DNA from: Microbulbifer sp. MKSA007 | GTDB lineage: Bacteria; Pseudomonadota; Gammaproteobacteria; Pseudomonadales; Cellvibrionaceae | DNA: 64,000 nucleotides | Direction: 5' to 3' | NCBI GenBank assembly: GCA_032615215.1 | Contig: CP128433.1 | Location: 310,001-374,000, forward strand | In this document: in pieces, positions 26,653-35,525 of the stretch | How the letters are laid out: the number at the start of each line of letters is the position of its first letter | How positions within the stretch are numbered: the first letter of the stretch is position 1 | Made by a program: the position numbers and the translations under genes | The notes under the pieces: model-generated | The model's database searches: none | Told to the model about the DNA's origin: nothing | Seen by the model: the letters and a program-made list of their open reading frames with translations, nothing else

Positions 26653-27252
26653 ATGGCCAGGGCTTTTGTTAGTAAATCGACAATCGGCGTGGTGCTGGCC
26701 GGTGGCCGCTCCAGCCGGATGGGCCGAGACAAGGCCCTGCTGGCCCACCCCCAACAGGGCAATTTTTTGCAGCATGCAGAGGCATTGTTGAGTGAGCTTC
26801 CGCTGGAAAAAGTCGTCACCAGCGGCGCCCGCCCCGGAGCGATTGAAGACCTGGTGCCAGAGCGGGGTCCACTGGGCGGCCTTTATTCGGTAGCCCTGGC
26901 AACCGGTGCCAATGCAGCCCTGGTGATTCCGGTCGATATGCCCCTGCTCGGGCGGGAGCACCTCGCAGAGTTATTGGCCGAGGGGCAGGCAAGTGGCCGG
27001 CCCTGTTATTTTGAAAACTTCTTTTTTCCCCTGTGGCTGCCTTTAAATGGCGATTGCCTGGATTATTTGCGCCGTGCCGTCGAAGGCAGTGCGCGCAATT
27101 CTGTCGGCGCGTTGCTGCGTCACCTGGGGGCTAAATCCATACCCATAAAAAGTGCTGGCGATTGGCATCGCAATATCAATACGCCGGCAGATTATCTCGG
27201 CTTGAGTACGCCGGATAAAACTCCAGAAAACAGTTTTTTGAGAGACCACTGA
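26653..27252 (+). CDS. mobA: Molybdenum cofactor guanylyltransferase MobA
   Basis: 199 residues. MobA links GMP to molybdopterin to make bis-MGD for DMSO-reductase-family enzymes such as nitrate reductase. The nucleotide-binding start VVLAGGRSSRMGRDKALL, the RGPLGGLY loop and VIPVDMPLL (metal-binding Asp) are the family signatures. Length is normal. It begins 4 bases after the moaA stop. Confidence 0.94.
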   Translation: MARAFVSKSTIGVVLAGGRSSRMGRDKALLAHPQQGNFLQHAEALLSELPLEKVVTSGARPGAIEDLVPERGPLGGLYSVALATGANAALVIPVDMPLLGREHLAELLAEGQASGRPCYFENFFFPLWLPLNGDCLDYLRRAVEGSARNSVGALLRHLGAKSIPIKSAGDWHRNINTPADYLGLSTPDKTPENSFLRDH

Positions 27253-27254
27253 TT

Positions 27255-27797
27255 ATGTCCGCACACGCTAGCAAAGAATTTGTACCGCTCAATATCGCGG
27301 TACTTACCGTATCCGATACCCGCAACGAGCAGACTGATACCTCTGGCCAGTACCTGGTGGAAGCCCTCAAAACTGCCGGCCATCAGCTCGCAGATAAGCG
27401 CATTACCCCGGACGATGTTTACCAGATGCGCGCGGTGGTCTGCTCCTGGATTGCCGATCCGAAAGTGCAGGTGGTATTGGTGACCGGCGGTACCGGTTTT
27501 ACCGATCGCGACTCCACGCCGGAGGCCCTGAGCCCGCTGTTCGACAAAACCGTCGACGGCTTCGGCGAGCTGTTCCGCCATATTTCCCTGGGGGATATCG
27601 GCAGCTCTACCGTGCAGTCCCGCGCGCTCGCCGGCTTGGCTAACCGCACACTGATATGTTGTATGCCCGGTTCCACCGGAGCCTGTCGCACAGCTTGGGA
27701 AGGCATATTGCTGGAGCAGCTGGATGCCCGCCACAAGCCCTGTAACTTTATCCCCCATGTGCGCTTTACCAGCGCGCCCTGCGAGAGCCGGGGGTAA
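27255..27797 (+). CDS. moaB: Molybdenum cofactor biosynthesis protein MoaB
   Basis: 180 residues, MPT-binding MogA/MoaB fold. Signatures: IAVLTVSDTRNEQTDTSG, VLVTGGTGFTDRD(S)TPEAL and PGSTGACRTAWEGIL. It activates molybdopterin by adenylylation before metal insertion (MogA-like) or has a supporting role. It starts 2 bases after mobA. A frame on the opposite strand is longer in places but lacks the family motifs. Confidence 0.94.
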   Translation: MSAHASKEFVPLNIAVLTVSDTRNEQTDTSGQYLVEALKTAGHQLADKRITPDDVYQMRAVVCSWIADPKVQVVLVTGGTGFTDRDSTPEALSPLFDKTVDGFGELFRHISLGDIGSSTVQSRALAGLANRTLICCMPGSTGACRTAWEGILLEQLDARHKPCNFIPHVRFTSAPCESRG

Positions 27798-27800
27798 TTC

Positions 27801-28292
27801 GTGAGCCAATTAACCCATTTAAACCAGCGCGGCGAAGCCAGCATGGTGGATGTTACCGAGAAGGACATCACCGACCGCAGCGCCCTGGCCGAGAGCAGCA
27901 TCTGCATGAGTGCAGAGGCTTTTGCACTGCTGAGCCAAGGGGCGCACAAAAAAGGCGACGTGCTCTCTGTAGCTCGCATTGCCGGCATCCAGGCTGCAAA
28001 GAAAACCTCGGATTTAATTCCCCTGTGCCATCCACTGGCACTAACCAAGGTCGCGGTGGATTTCGAATTGCAGCCGGAAAAACACAGTGTGCATATCACT
28101 GCTTTCTGTCGCCTGGCTGGGCGCACTGGGGTAGAGATGGAAGCGTTAACCGCAGCTTCGGTAGCGGCGCTGACCATTTACGATATGTGCAAAGCTGTGG
28201 ACCCGGCGATGGAAATCGGCCCGACCCGTCTGCTGCAAAAAACCGGCGGTAAGCGCGGCCACTGGCGCGGCGATGCTGCGGACAAGGCGTAA
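27801..28292 (+). CDS. moaC: Cyclic pyranopterin monophosphate synthase MoaC
   Basis: 163 residues from GTG 27801. MoaC converts 3',8-cyclo-GTP to cPMP. Signatures: MVDVTEKDITDRSA, KKTSDLIPLCHPLALTKV, GRTGVEMEALTAASVAALTIYDMCKAVDP and the catalytic KxxGGKRGHW end. Three bases separate it from moaB. Confidence 0.95.
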   Translation: MSQLTHLNQRGEASMVDVTEKDITDRSALAESSICMSAEAFALLSQGAHKKGDVLSVARIAGIQAAKKTSDLIPLCHPLALTKVAVDFELQPEKHSVHITAFCRLAGRTGVEMEALTAASVAALTIYDMCKAVDPAMEIGPTRLLQKTGGKRGHWRGDAADKA

Positions 28293-28313
28293 AAATTTCA
28301 GAGGTGTAAAGCG

Positions 28314-28559
28314 ATGGTAAAGGTTCTGTTTTTCGCCCGTCTGCGCCAGCAATTGGGCATGGGCGAGACTACCCTGGAGGACTTTTCCGGCAGTCTCAGC
28401 GAGTTGCGCAATACCCTATGTGAACAGCACCCGGATTGGAGCCCGCACCTGCAAAGGGATGATATTCGTATGGCCCTGAACCAGGAGCTGGCAGAAACCG
28501 GAGCCCAGGTGAAGGCTGGGGATGAAGTTGCATTTTTCCCGCCGGTTACCGGCGGTTAG
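28314..28559 (+). CDS. moaD: Molybdopterin synthase small subunit MoaD
   Basis: 81 residues, ubiquitin-like sulfur carrier ending in the required Gly-Gly (FFPPVTGG). The thiocarboxylated C-terminus gives sulfur to cPMP inside the MoaD-MoaE complex. It sits directly before moaE, as expected. Confidence 0.94.
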   Translation: MVKVLFFARLRQQLGMGETTLEDFSGSLSELRNTLCEQHPDWSPHLQRDDIRMALNQELAETGAQVKAGDEVAFFPPVTGG

Positions 28560-28569
28560 TGGTGCCAAT

Positions 28570-29049
28570 ATGAAAGCCGTTGATCGTATTGAAGTCTGTG
28601 AAACGCCCCTCGACGTAGCGGCTGAATATACTGCGCTGCAAGGCAACAGTGGTGATGGTGCCTGCGCCCTGTTTGTGGGTTCGGTGCGGGACTTCAATGC
28701 GGGCAGTGATGTCTGCGGCCTGGCCCTGGAACACTATCCGGGCATGACCGAAAAAAGCCTGCAACAGATTATCAATGATGCCCGCGATCGCTGGTCCCTG
28801 GGCCGCGTGACTATCGTCCACCGGGTTGGCCCCATGCAGATCAACGACGAGATTGTTTTTGTCGGCGTTACCAGCCCCCACCGCCAGGCTGCCTTTGCCG
28901 CCTGCCAATACATCATGGATCGCCTCAAAACTGAGGCGCCTTTCTGGAAGCGCGAAGCGGTTGCGGATGAGTCCGGTAAGCCTTCAGAGCGCTGGGTCGA
29001 AGCCCGGGCCAGTGATGCTGCGGAGATGGAAAAGTGGTCCGCCGGCTGA
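28570..29049 (+). CDS. moaE: Molybdopterin synthase catalytic subunit MoaE
   Basis: 159 residues from ATG 28570 (an in-frame extension overlaps moaD and is unlikely). Family marks: GACALFVGSVRDFN, LEHYPGMTEK, IVHRVGPMQINDEIVFVGVTSPHRQAAF and the catalytic KTEAPFWKRE near the C-terminus. With MoaD it inserts two dithiolene sulfurs. Its 3' end overlaps the start of modA. Confidence 0.95.
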   Translation: MKAVDRIEVCETPLDVAAEYTALQGNSGDGACALFVGSVRDFNAGSDVCGLALEHYPGMTEKSLQQIINDARDRWSLGRVTIVHRVGPMQINDEIVFVGVTSPHRQAAFAACQYIMDRLKTEAPFWKREAVADESGKPSERWVEARASDAAEMEKWSAG

Positions 29050-29815
29050 GCCTGCTGCTATCCGCTTTACTGGTGGCCATCGCGCTACCGGTAAATGCGG
29101 ATAACTGCACCTTGCGGGTGGCGGTAGCGGCCAGTTTCCGCCCGGCACTGGAGGAGGTACTGCCGGAATTTGAGCGTCGCCATGCCTGTGTGGTGCAAAT
29201 CAGTAGCGGCAGCTCCGGGGTGCTCTACCAACAAATAGCGCACCGCGCGCCCTTTGATTTATTCCTGTCTGCGGATCGCGAGCGACCTGAACTGTTGGAA
29301 AAGCAGGGCGGGGCACTGGGCAACAGTCGTCAGACTTACGCCCTGGGTTTACTGGCCCTCTGGCACCCAAAATCGGAATCGAATATCGAGCAGTTACTGC
29401 AAACCTGGCCCGATAAAATTGTATTAGCCGATCCGAAAGTAGCGCCATTCGGCAGTGCCGCACGGCAAGCGCTGCAAAGCCTGGATTTGTGGAAAAAAAA
29501 CAAACTCAATTAGCCCGAGCGCACAATGCAGGCCAAGCCTACTTAATGTTGGATTCCGGCAATGCGCAGTTGGGCTTTGTCGCCGCCAGCCAGATGCAAG
29601 CAGCCGGCCGCGATAACTACTGGTTGCTGCCGCAGCATTTGTATAAACCCATTGAACAGCAGCTGCTGATTCCCACCCAGAGTCGCCGACCTAAAGAGGC
29701 ACAGTCCCTCGCCGACTATTTGCGTTCAGCGGAAGTGCAGGTGCAACTACAGCACTTGGGTTACGGTGTTTTGCCGACTCAATATCGAAGTAGAGATGGA
29801 GGGAGTGGCTTATGA
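29034..29815 (+). pseudogene. modA: Molybdate-binding protein ModA with one-base frameshift
   Basis: Signal peptide (LSLLLSALLVAIALPVNA) followed by the ModA fold: LRVAVAASFRPALEEVLPEF, SSGSSGVLYQQI and DLFLSADRERP in one frame up to LDLW, then LARAHNAGQAYLMLDSGNAQLGFVAASQ and LGYGVLPTQY in the next. The break is at the eight-A run 29493-29500: nine A would give LDLWKKKQTQLARAHN and one continuous 260-residue protein. ModA captures molybdate in the periplasm for ModBC. GTG 29034 overlaps the end of moaE. Everything downstream of the break is intact, which favours a sequence error. Confidence 0.86.
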
Positions 29816-30534
29816 ATATCGCCGCTGCCGACTGGCAGGCCCTGTGGCTAACTTTAAAATTGGCCGGCTTAACTACCTTGCTCCTGTTTATTATCGGCGT
29901 GCCCCTGGCCTGGAAATTGAGCCAATGGCAGAGCCGCTGGCGCCATTGCATAGAGGTATTAATTACCCTACCGCTGGTACTGCCACCCACGGTGTTGGGT
30001 TTTTATTTACTGCTTTTATTTTCCCCTAACTATGCTCCCGGGCAGTGGCTGTCACAACTTTTTGATGGCCCTTTGGTGTTTTCCTTTACCGGCCTGGTAT
30101 TTGCGTCAGTAATTTATTCCCTACCGTTTATGGTGCAGCCGCTGCTAGCCGCGTTTAATGCCAATGGTCAGCGTTTGACCCAGGCTGCCGCAGCACTGGG
30201 TATACCGCCCTGGGCGGCACTATTAAAAGTTCTTTTGCCGGCGAGTCGCGCCGCTATTGTGAGTGCCTGCGCTTTAACGTTTGCCCATACCCTGGGTGAG
30301 TTCGGGGTAGTGCTGATGATTGGTGGCTCTATTCCCGGTGAGACCCAGGTGGTTTCTATTGCTCTTTATCAACATGTGGAGGCGATGGAATACGGTGCGG
30401 CGCACCGGCTGGCTTTGATGTTGATGGGAATTACTACGGTACTGCTACTCGCTGCCCGTTGGCTGGGGCATAGTTTGGCCCCGCGCGGATCAAACAGCGA
30501 GCGCGTTAAACCGGTAATGGGGGTGCTGGGCTAA
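29812..30534 (+). CDS. modB: Molybdate ABC transporter permease ModB
   Basis: 240 residues with five or six membrane helices. The permease loop EAA motif is present (AAAALGIPPWAALLKVLLPASRAAIVSACALTFAHTLGEFG). ATG 29812 has a strong GGAGGGAG upstream and overlaps the modA stop region. It forms the membrane channel for molybdate. Confidence 0.93.
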   Translation: MNIAAADWQALWLTLKLAGLTTLLLFIIGVPLAWKLSQWQSRWRHCIEVLITLPLVLPPTVLGFYLLLLFSPNYAPGQWLSQLFDGPLVFSFTGLVFASVIYSLPFMVQPLLAAFNANGQRLTQAAAALGIPPWAALLKVLLPASRAAIVSACALTFAHTLGEFGVVLMIGGSIPGETQVVSIALYQHVEAMEYGAAHRLALMLMGITTVLLLAARWLGHSLAPRGSNSERVKPVMGVLG

Positions 30535-31652
30535 TGGAAATCACCTTACCCCTTTTCGGTACTGCGTCTACCACTTCTGATTCCAGCGGATTGAGTGTTA
30601 CAGGGCTGGTGACTCCGCTTAACGCTACGACTCCCTGGCAATTAGAGCTGCCTGCCTCTGGAGTTTTTGGCCTTACCGGTCCTTCCGGCAGCGGCAAGAG
30701 CACATTACTGGCTGCTTTGGCTGGCCAGCGCCATTGCCGTGGCAATATCACTTTTGCCAATACGGTTTGGCAGCGCGGACGCCGCGCCCTGGCTACCCAC
30801 AAAAGAACGCTTTCTTTGGGCTTTCAGGATAGCCGCTTGTTTGCCGGCCAGTCGGTGGCGGATAACCTGGCACTGGCCCGCCGTTACAGCCGCAGGCCAC
30901 TGTCCGAGGAAGAGTGTGGTCGGCTGCTAGAGGCTTTTGGTATTGAACCGCTACTCCATCAGCCGGTGGAGCTATTGTCTGGTGGAGAAGCCCAGCGAGT
31001 GGCTGTATTACGCCAGCTTTATAACAACGCGCCGCTGCAATTATTTGATGAGCCGCTTTCAGCGGTTGACCGCGCCCAGGTACTGCGGCGCCTATTGCCG
31101 ACCCTACGGGATTTCTGGGCTCGATATCCGGCGCTGGTAATCTGGACCAGTCACGACTTTGATGAAATCCAGCTACTGGCCCAGCGCTGTTTATGGATGG
31201 ATTCTGCCAATTTGTCCGCACCACTTTCTTTACCTGAAATTGCCCAGCGCCTGGATAGCCACGGCGTAGGGGATAGCTGCCGCAGCCGGATTGAAGCGCG
31301 AGTGGAATCCCTAAACGATGGTCTGCTGACTTTGGATTTAGGGGGGATTTCTATCTTTGCAGATAGGGTGGCAGGCCATTATCGCAAAGGCGATACCGCA
31401 GCTTTTCTGCTGGAAGCTGGAGATATTAGCCTCAGTGTAGAGAAGCCGGGCCTGTCCAGTATCCTCAATTGCTTGCCGGTAACTTTAGTTGCTAAGCAGA
31501 ACCTTACCGACGGCCGCATTCGTTTACACTTAGCCGCTGCTGATCAGGTGTTCTACGCAGATATTTCCCGTCTCTCCTGCGAGCGCCTAGAACTGCGTGA
31601 AGGCACTACCTACTTTGCCCAGTTTAAGGCCGGTAGTCTTGCCGGTTTGTAA
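30534..31652 (+). CDS. modC: Molybdate ABC transporter ATPase ModC
   Basis: 372 residues. ATPase domain: Walker A GPSGSGKST, Q-loop LGFQDSRLF, signature LSGGEAQRVAVLR, Walker B LQLFDEPLSAVD, switch His in WTSHDFDE. The C-terminal part (about 265-370) is a TOBE/MOP-like regulatory domain. Its ATG overlaps the modB stop (TAATG). The glycine-rich loop and domain order fit ModC rather than sulfate or other importers because of the flanking modA and modB. Confidence 0.93.
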   Translation: MEITLPLFGTASTTSDSSGLSVTGLVTPLNATTPWQLELPASGVFGLTGPSGSGKSTLLAALAGQRHCRGNITFANTVWQRGRRALATHKRTLSLGFQDSRLFAGQSVADNLALARRYSRRPLSEEECGRLLEAFGIEPLLHQPVELLSGGEAQRVAVLRQLYNNAPLQLFDEPLSAVDRAQVLRRLLPTLRDFWARYPALVIWTSHDFDEIQLLAQRCLWMDSANLSAPLSLPEIAQRLDSHGVGDSCRSRIEARVESLNDGLLTLDLGGISIFADRVAGHYRKGDTAAFLLEAGDISLSVEKPGLSSILNCLPVTLVAKQNLTDGRIRLHLAAADQVFYADISRLSCERLELREGTTYFAQFKAGSLAGL

Positions 31653-31752
31653 GTAGTTCCAAGGCAATTTCTGAAAGTGCATTTCTTCGATCCCTAAAAC
31701 CCCAGCAATTTTTTTGCTAAGTTTGAACATCAGCTAACTTAGTGGTGCTCCT

Positions 31753-32952
31753 ATGGGCGTTGTGTTGGGAATTTCTCTCTTTAACGAGGGCGATAAGTTT
31801 TACCGGGAAAAAGCACAGGTCGAGGGCTTACCTGTAACGAAATCTGTGACCATTGAGGATCTACACCCAGTACTTACTCGCTGCATAGAAGAAGGCGGGC
31901 ACAACTATCGAGTAAGTCGCCTGGAATCGGGTGAGCTGGAAATTGCCGAGCTACTTGAGGATTGTGAGCCCTACCGGGTCGATGCTTTCCGCTATCAGCT
32001 TCGCCGAAAGGGCGACGCTATCGTTATCCACTCTACTTACAAAGACGATGCCTTGTACTTTCATCTGGCTTGCCGCGCAGCCAGTGGGCAGAGGGTTAAG
32101 ATAGATTTCCACGGCGAGCACCCGTTCTATAACTACGACTCCATAGTGAAATACCAGGGTGGTAACTACCATCTGGCCAATTTCTTCGATCTTCAACATT
32201 TGCCCGGTTATATCAAAGAGCATTGCCGGCGATTTATACACTGCCCGGAGTACTGGTCCTTTACCTTCTTTATCCCGTATTTGGGCAAGGTAGAGCTGAA
32301 TAACCACACTTCCGGTCCAGAACAGCCTCTCTACCACCTCGATTTCTATTGCCCGGAGCGCAAGCTAAAAATCTTCCCGTCGGCGATTGAGAGAGAAGGC
32401 TCTTACTATTTTCGCGACGCTATCTCGGCAGAAAAGCTGGTGCAATTGCTAGAAGATATGGCGACAGAACTGCTGCCAGAGCTGCAAGAAGCGGGTGTTA
32501 TGTCTTGCTTGAGCTGCTTTGAAGCTATCCATCAAGCCTACAGTGAAATTGAGAGCACCATTGAGACGGATGACAGTCTTGCCTCAGTTGCGGAGGATCT
32601 TGTTGGGTACCAACAGAGTATCTGCGGCAGACCTGTCCAATACGAAGTCACTGAAAATGCAGATGGGTCTATTACTGTGCAGGCCTACTATTTTCAGCCG
32701 CCCATAGGTTACAACTATACGATTAGTGCTGAGGATATCGCAGGGTGCCATATCTATCTGGATAAGCTGCACGATTTAGATTTTTATGAGCAGATGTGTA
32801 TGGCTATTGCCAGGCATCTATGCCCGACGATGCCAACCGTTGAAGACTTGGATGAAGTGACGATCTACTATCGCAGGGATACCGATAGACAGCTGATTTC
32901 CAGCCTGCTTGAAGGTTCGGATATAACGCCGATATTGATTCAGGTGAAATAA
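31753..32952 (+). CDS. Hypothetical protein between modC and narK2
   Basis: 399 residues, no signal peptide or membrane segment, no family recognised. The middle region is rich in aromatic and cysteine residues (HLACRAASGQ, CLSCFEAIHQA, HCRRFIHCPEYW). The last 100 residues are a second strand-rich domain (CGRPVQYEVTENADGSITVQAYYF). It is spaced 100 bases from modC and followed by a terminator, so it could be the last gene of the operon or a separate unit. Its codon use looks like the GC-richer surroundings. Confidence 0.6.
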   Translation: MGVVLGISLFNEGDKFYREKAQVEGLPVTKSVTIEDLHPVLTRCIEEGGHNYRVSRLESGELEIAELLEDCEPYRVDAFRYQLRRKGDAIVIHSTYKDDALYFHLACRAASGQRVKIDFHGEHPFYNYDSIVKYQGGNYHLANFFDLQHLPGYIKEHCRRFIHCPEYWSFTFFIPYLGKVELNNHTSGPEQPLYHLDFYCPERKLKIFPSAIEREGSYYFRDAISAEKLVQLLEDMATELLPELQEAGVMSCLSCFEAIHQAYSEIESTIETDDSLASVAEDLVGYQQSICGRPVQYEVTENADGSITVQAYYFQPPIGYNYTISAEDIAGCHIYLDKLHDLDFYEQMCMAIARHLCPTMPTVEDLDEVTIYYRRDTDRQLISSLLEGSDITPILIQVK

Positions 32953-32956
32953 AAAA

Positions 32957-32975
32957 GGGGAGGTTCAACCTCCCC
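32957..32975. terminator. Bidirectional terminator between convergent genes
   Basis: A 9-bp stem (GGGGAGGTT / AACCTCCCC) with a tiny loop, preceded by a run of A and thus T-tailed for the minus strand. It separates the hypothetical gene (plus) from narK2 (minus). Confidence 0.72.
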
Positions 32976-33006
32976 GCAAAAGCGGTTCCCCGCCCGTGAG
33001 ACCAAA

Positions 33007-34629
33007 TTATGGATTGTAGAATTCACCGTTTTTGCGCAGGTAGAACCAGTAGTTAACTACCAGGCAAACTGCGTAGAAGATAGCAATGCCTGCCAGAGCA
33101 TACTCCGGAGTGGTGGCTTTGATCTGCTCGCCGAAGACCTTGGGAATATAGAAGGCACCGTAGGCGGCAACTGCTGAAGTCCATCCCAATACCGGGCCTG
33201 CCTGCTCTTTCGGGAACACCATGGCGATGGTGCGGAAGGTAGAGCCATTGCCGATACCGGTAGCGGCGAACAGCACCAGGAACAGCAGGAAGAAGGGCAG
33301 GAAGAACTCTTCCGGAGTGGCTGAGCCGTAGGCGGCCTTCATGTAGTAAGCCACACCCAGGGCACTACCCACCATGATTGCAGCACAGATTTGGGTAACC
33401 AGGGCTCCGCCGATGCGGTCGGAGATCCAACCACCTACCGGGCGAATCAGGGCGCCGATAAACGGACCCATCCAGGCGTACATCAGGGCGCTGGGGCCAT
33501 TGTTGTTGATGGTATCGTGAGTCATAACCCCGTCCACCATCACGTGGCTGTATCCGAAGATCACCTTGATAGCCAGGGGGAAGGCCGCTGCGAAACCGAT
33601 AAAGCTGCCGAAGGTCATGGTGTAAATGACACTCATCACCCAGGTGTGCTTGTTGTTGAAGATACGGTACTGACGCTGCAAGCTGGTTTTAATCTCACCG
33701 GGCAGCAGCTTCAAGCCGAACACGGTAGCGGCGATTACCAGTACCAGAACGATTTCCTTGGGCACACCCCAGCCTGAACCGTTAGCCGCTTCGGGAAGCA
33801 ACAGCCACAGACCTGTGATTGCGGTGAAGAGGCCGATTCCCAACATCATGGTCATCTTCAACATCGCGCCGATAGAGCTGCCCACATCCGGGGTGACTTC
33901 GTCGGTGCGCAGGTTGTTCATACCGAACCAACCTACAAAGGCCAGTGGAATCAGGAACAGCAGCCATACAAAACCAGCATTTTGAATCCACGCTTCAGAA
34001 CCGGCTGGTACTTTGCCAATCAGGGAGCCAGAGCTGCTAACCAGGGTCATGGGATCGCCGCCGGCAGCGCCGAAGGCACCGAAGGTCATAAACAGCGGTA
34101 CCAGGATCTGCATGGTGGTAACACCGAAGTTACCCAAGCCCGCATTCAGGCCAAGCGCCAACCCTTGTTTTTCCTTGGGGAAAAAGAAGCTGATATTGGA
34201 CATGGAAGAGGCGAAGTTACCACCGCCAATACCTGACAGCAGAGCCAGCAACTGGAATACCCACAATGGGGTCTCAGGATTTTGTAAGGCGATACCTGTG
34301 CCTAGGGCAGGTATCATCAATAGGGCCGTGGTAAAGACAATGGTGTTGCGCCCACCGAACAATCGAATAAAGAAACTACTGGGTATTCGAAGGGTAGCGC
34401 CGGTGAGGCCGGCAATTGCCATCAGGGTAAACAGATCGGCTTTGGCAATGGGGAAGCCAAGGTTGAGCATTTGAACGGTAATAATGCCCCAGTAGAGCCA
34501 CACGGCGAAGCCGCACAGCAAACTGGGAATGGATATCCACAAATTCCGGTTTGCGATTTTTTTGCCCTTGGACTGCCAGAACTTGCTGTCCTCTGGGGCC
34601 CACTCGTAGATGTCAGACACGGCGGCCAC
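33007..34629 (-). CDS. narK2: NarK-family nitrate/nitrite antiporter (second copy)
   Basis: 540 residues with about 12 helices and a larger central part than the copy at 20.8 kb. Signatures: GLNAGLGNFGVTTMQ in the first half, TGIGNGSTFRTI and TSAVAAYGAFYIP in the second, both nitrate-signature-like. WISIPSLLCGFAVWLYWGIITVQM starts the first helix. The start is uncertain: GTG 34629 with GAGGAG just upstream, or GTG 34620 with better spacing. It is divergent from the NarL-type regulator, with a NarL-like operator between, and probably serves nitrate/nitrite exchange in respiration or export of nitrite. Confidence 0.88.
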   Translation of the reverse strand: MAAVSDIYEWAPEDSKFWQSKGKKIANRNLWISIPSLLCGFAVWLYWGIITVQMLNLGFPIAKADLFTLMAIAGLTGATLRIPSSFFIRLFGGRNTIVFTTALLMIPALGTGIALQNPETPLWVFQLLALLSGIGGGNFASSMSNISFFFPKEKQGLALGLNAGLGNFGVTTMQILVPLFMTFGAFGAAGGDPMTLVSSSGSLIGKVPAGSEAWIQNAGFVWLLFLIPLAFVGWFGMNNLRTDEVTPDVGSSIGAMLKMTMMLGIGLFTAITGLWLLLPEAANGSGWGVPKEIVLVLVIAATVFGLKLLPGEIKTSLQRQYRIFNNKHTWVMSVIYTMTFGSFIGFAAAFPLAIKVIFGYSHVMVDGVMTHDTINNNGPSALMYAWMGPFIGALIRPVGGWISDRIGGALVTQICAAIMVGSALGVAYYMKAAYGSATPEEFFLPFFLLFLVLFAATGIGNGSTFRTIAMVFPKEQAGPVLGWTSAVAAYGAFYIPKVFGEQIKATTPEYALAGIAIFYAVCLVVNYWFYLRKNGEFYNP

Positions 34630-34726
34630 TCCTCCTCGAAATGATTCGTCCGGCCACTATGGGCCGGGGCTTATCCCTGCTCAATTACCAACAGTAAGTA
34701 ACCCCTTTGCCCCCGCGCGTAATAGC

Positions 34727-34742
34727 TACCCATTTGGGGGTA
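34727..34742. promoter_or_regulatory. NarL-type inverted repeat between narK2 and the response regulator
   Basis: TACCCAT-TT-GGGGGTA is a 7-2-7 element. The left heptamer matches TACYYMT fully; the right one matches AKRRGTA except for the first base. A weaker half-site (TAACCCC) lies at 34699. The site lies 98 bases from the narK2 start and 77 bases before the regulator ATG. Confidence 0.65.
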
Positions 34743-34818
34743 AGCGCAGGCACTGAGCCCTGTGTTAAAGTCACTGTTCAGAATTAGTACAACTTACAGC
34801 AATGAAGCAGGACACCCC

Positions 34819-35484
34819 ATGACTTCTTCTGCCACGGTAATGATGGTTGATGACCATCCTCTGTTTCGTAAAGGTCTCAAGCAATTGTTTGCTATGGAGC
34901 CCAGCCTGGAGTTGGTAGCTGAGGCCAGCAGCGGGGAGGAAGCGCTGGAGCTGGCCAAACAGCACGAGCCGGACCTTATTCTATTGGACCTGAATATGCG
35001 CGGTATGGACGGGCTGGATACCCTGCGGGCAATGCGTGCAGCCGATGTAGCCTCTCGCATCGTGATACTCACTGTTTCCGATAACAATGCGGACGTAGTT
35101 TCCTGTATTCGTGCCGGTGCCGATGGTTACCTGCTCAAGGATATGGAGCCGGAAGATATTCTCGATCAGGTTATCCAGGCCACACACGGCAAGCTCGCTA
35201 TCAGCCAGCGCCTTACCGAGATCCTCGCCTCCGCTCTGCGCAAGCCGGACAATTCCGGTGCGGATACCCTGTCGACGCTGACCAGTCGCGAATACCAGAT
35301 CTTGCAATTGATCGCCGATGGCCTCAGTAACAAGTTAATCGCCCGTGAATTGGATATCAGTGATGCCACTGTCAAGGTTCACGTTAAACACTTATTGAAA
35401 AAGTTGGGCATGCGCTCCCGCGTAGAAGCTGCTGTGTGGATGGTTAATCAGAAGCGACCGGAATCCCAAAACCGCAGCCACTAA
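34819..35484 (+). CDS. narL: NarL/NarP-family response regulator
   Basis: About 221 residues from ATG 34819 (AGGA at 7 bases; the frame opens earlier at 34762 but no site supports it). Receiver domain: MMVDDHPLFRKGL, phospho-acceptor Asp in LILLDLNMRGMDGL, Thr in VILTVSD and Lys in YLLKDMEPE. C-terminal GerE/LuxR-type DNA-binding helix-turn-helix: LTSREYQILQLIADGLSNKLIARELDISDATVKVHVKHLLKKLGMRSR. Closest to NarL, the nitrate-responsive regulator. No sensor kinase (NarX) is in the window, so the partner is elsewhere. It presumably binds the 7-2-7 repeats nearby. Confidence 0.88.
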   Translation: MTSSATVMMVDDHPLFRKGLKQLFAMEPSLELVAEASSGEEALELAKQHEPDLILLDLNMRGMDGLDTLRAMRAADVASRIVILTVSDNNADVVSCIRAGADGYLLKDMEPEDILDQVIQATHGKLAISQRLTEILASALRKPDNSGADTLSTLTSREYQILQLIADGLSNKLIARELDISDATVKVHVKHLLKKLGMRSRVEAAVWMVNQKRPESQNRSH

Positions 35485-35525
35485 TTTGTCCCAACCGCAA
35501 AGGAATGAAGTAAGAGATATTGTCC

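Noticed and set aside
33391..34474. Long plus-strand frames opposite narK2
   Set aside because: Shadows of GC-rich codon positions in narK2; the minus-strand protein has all family motifs.
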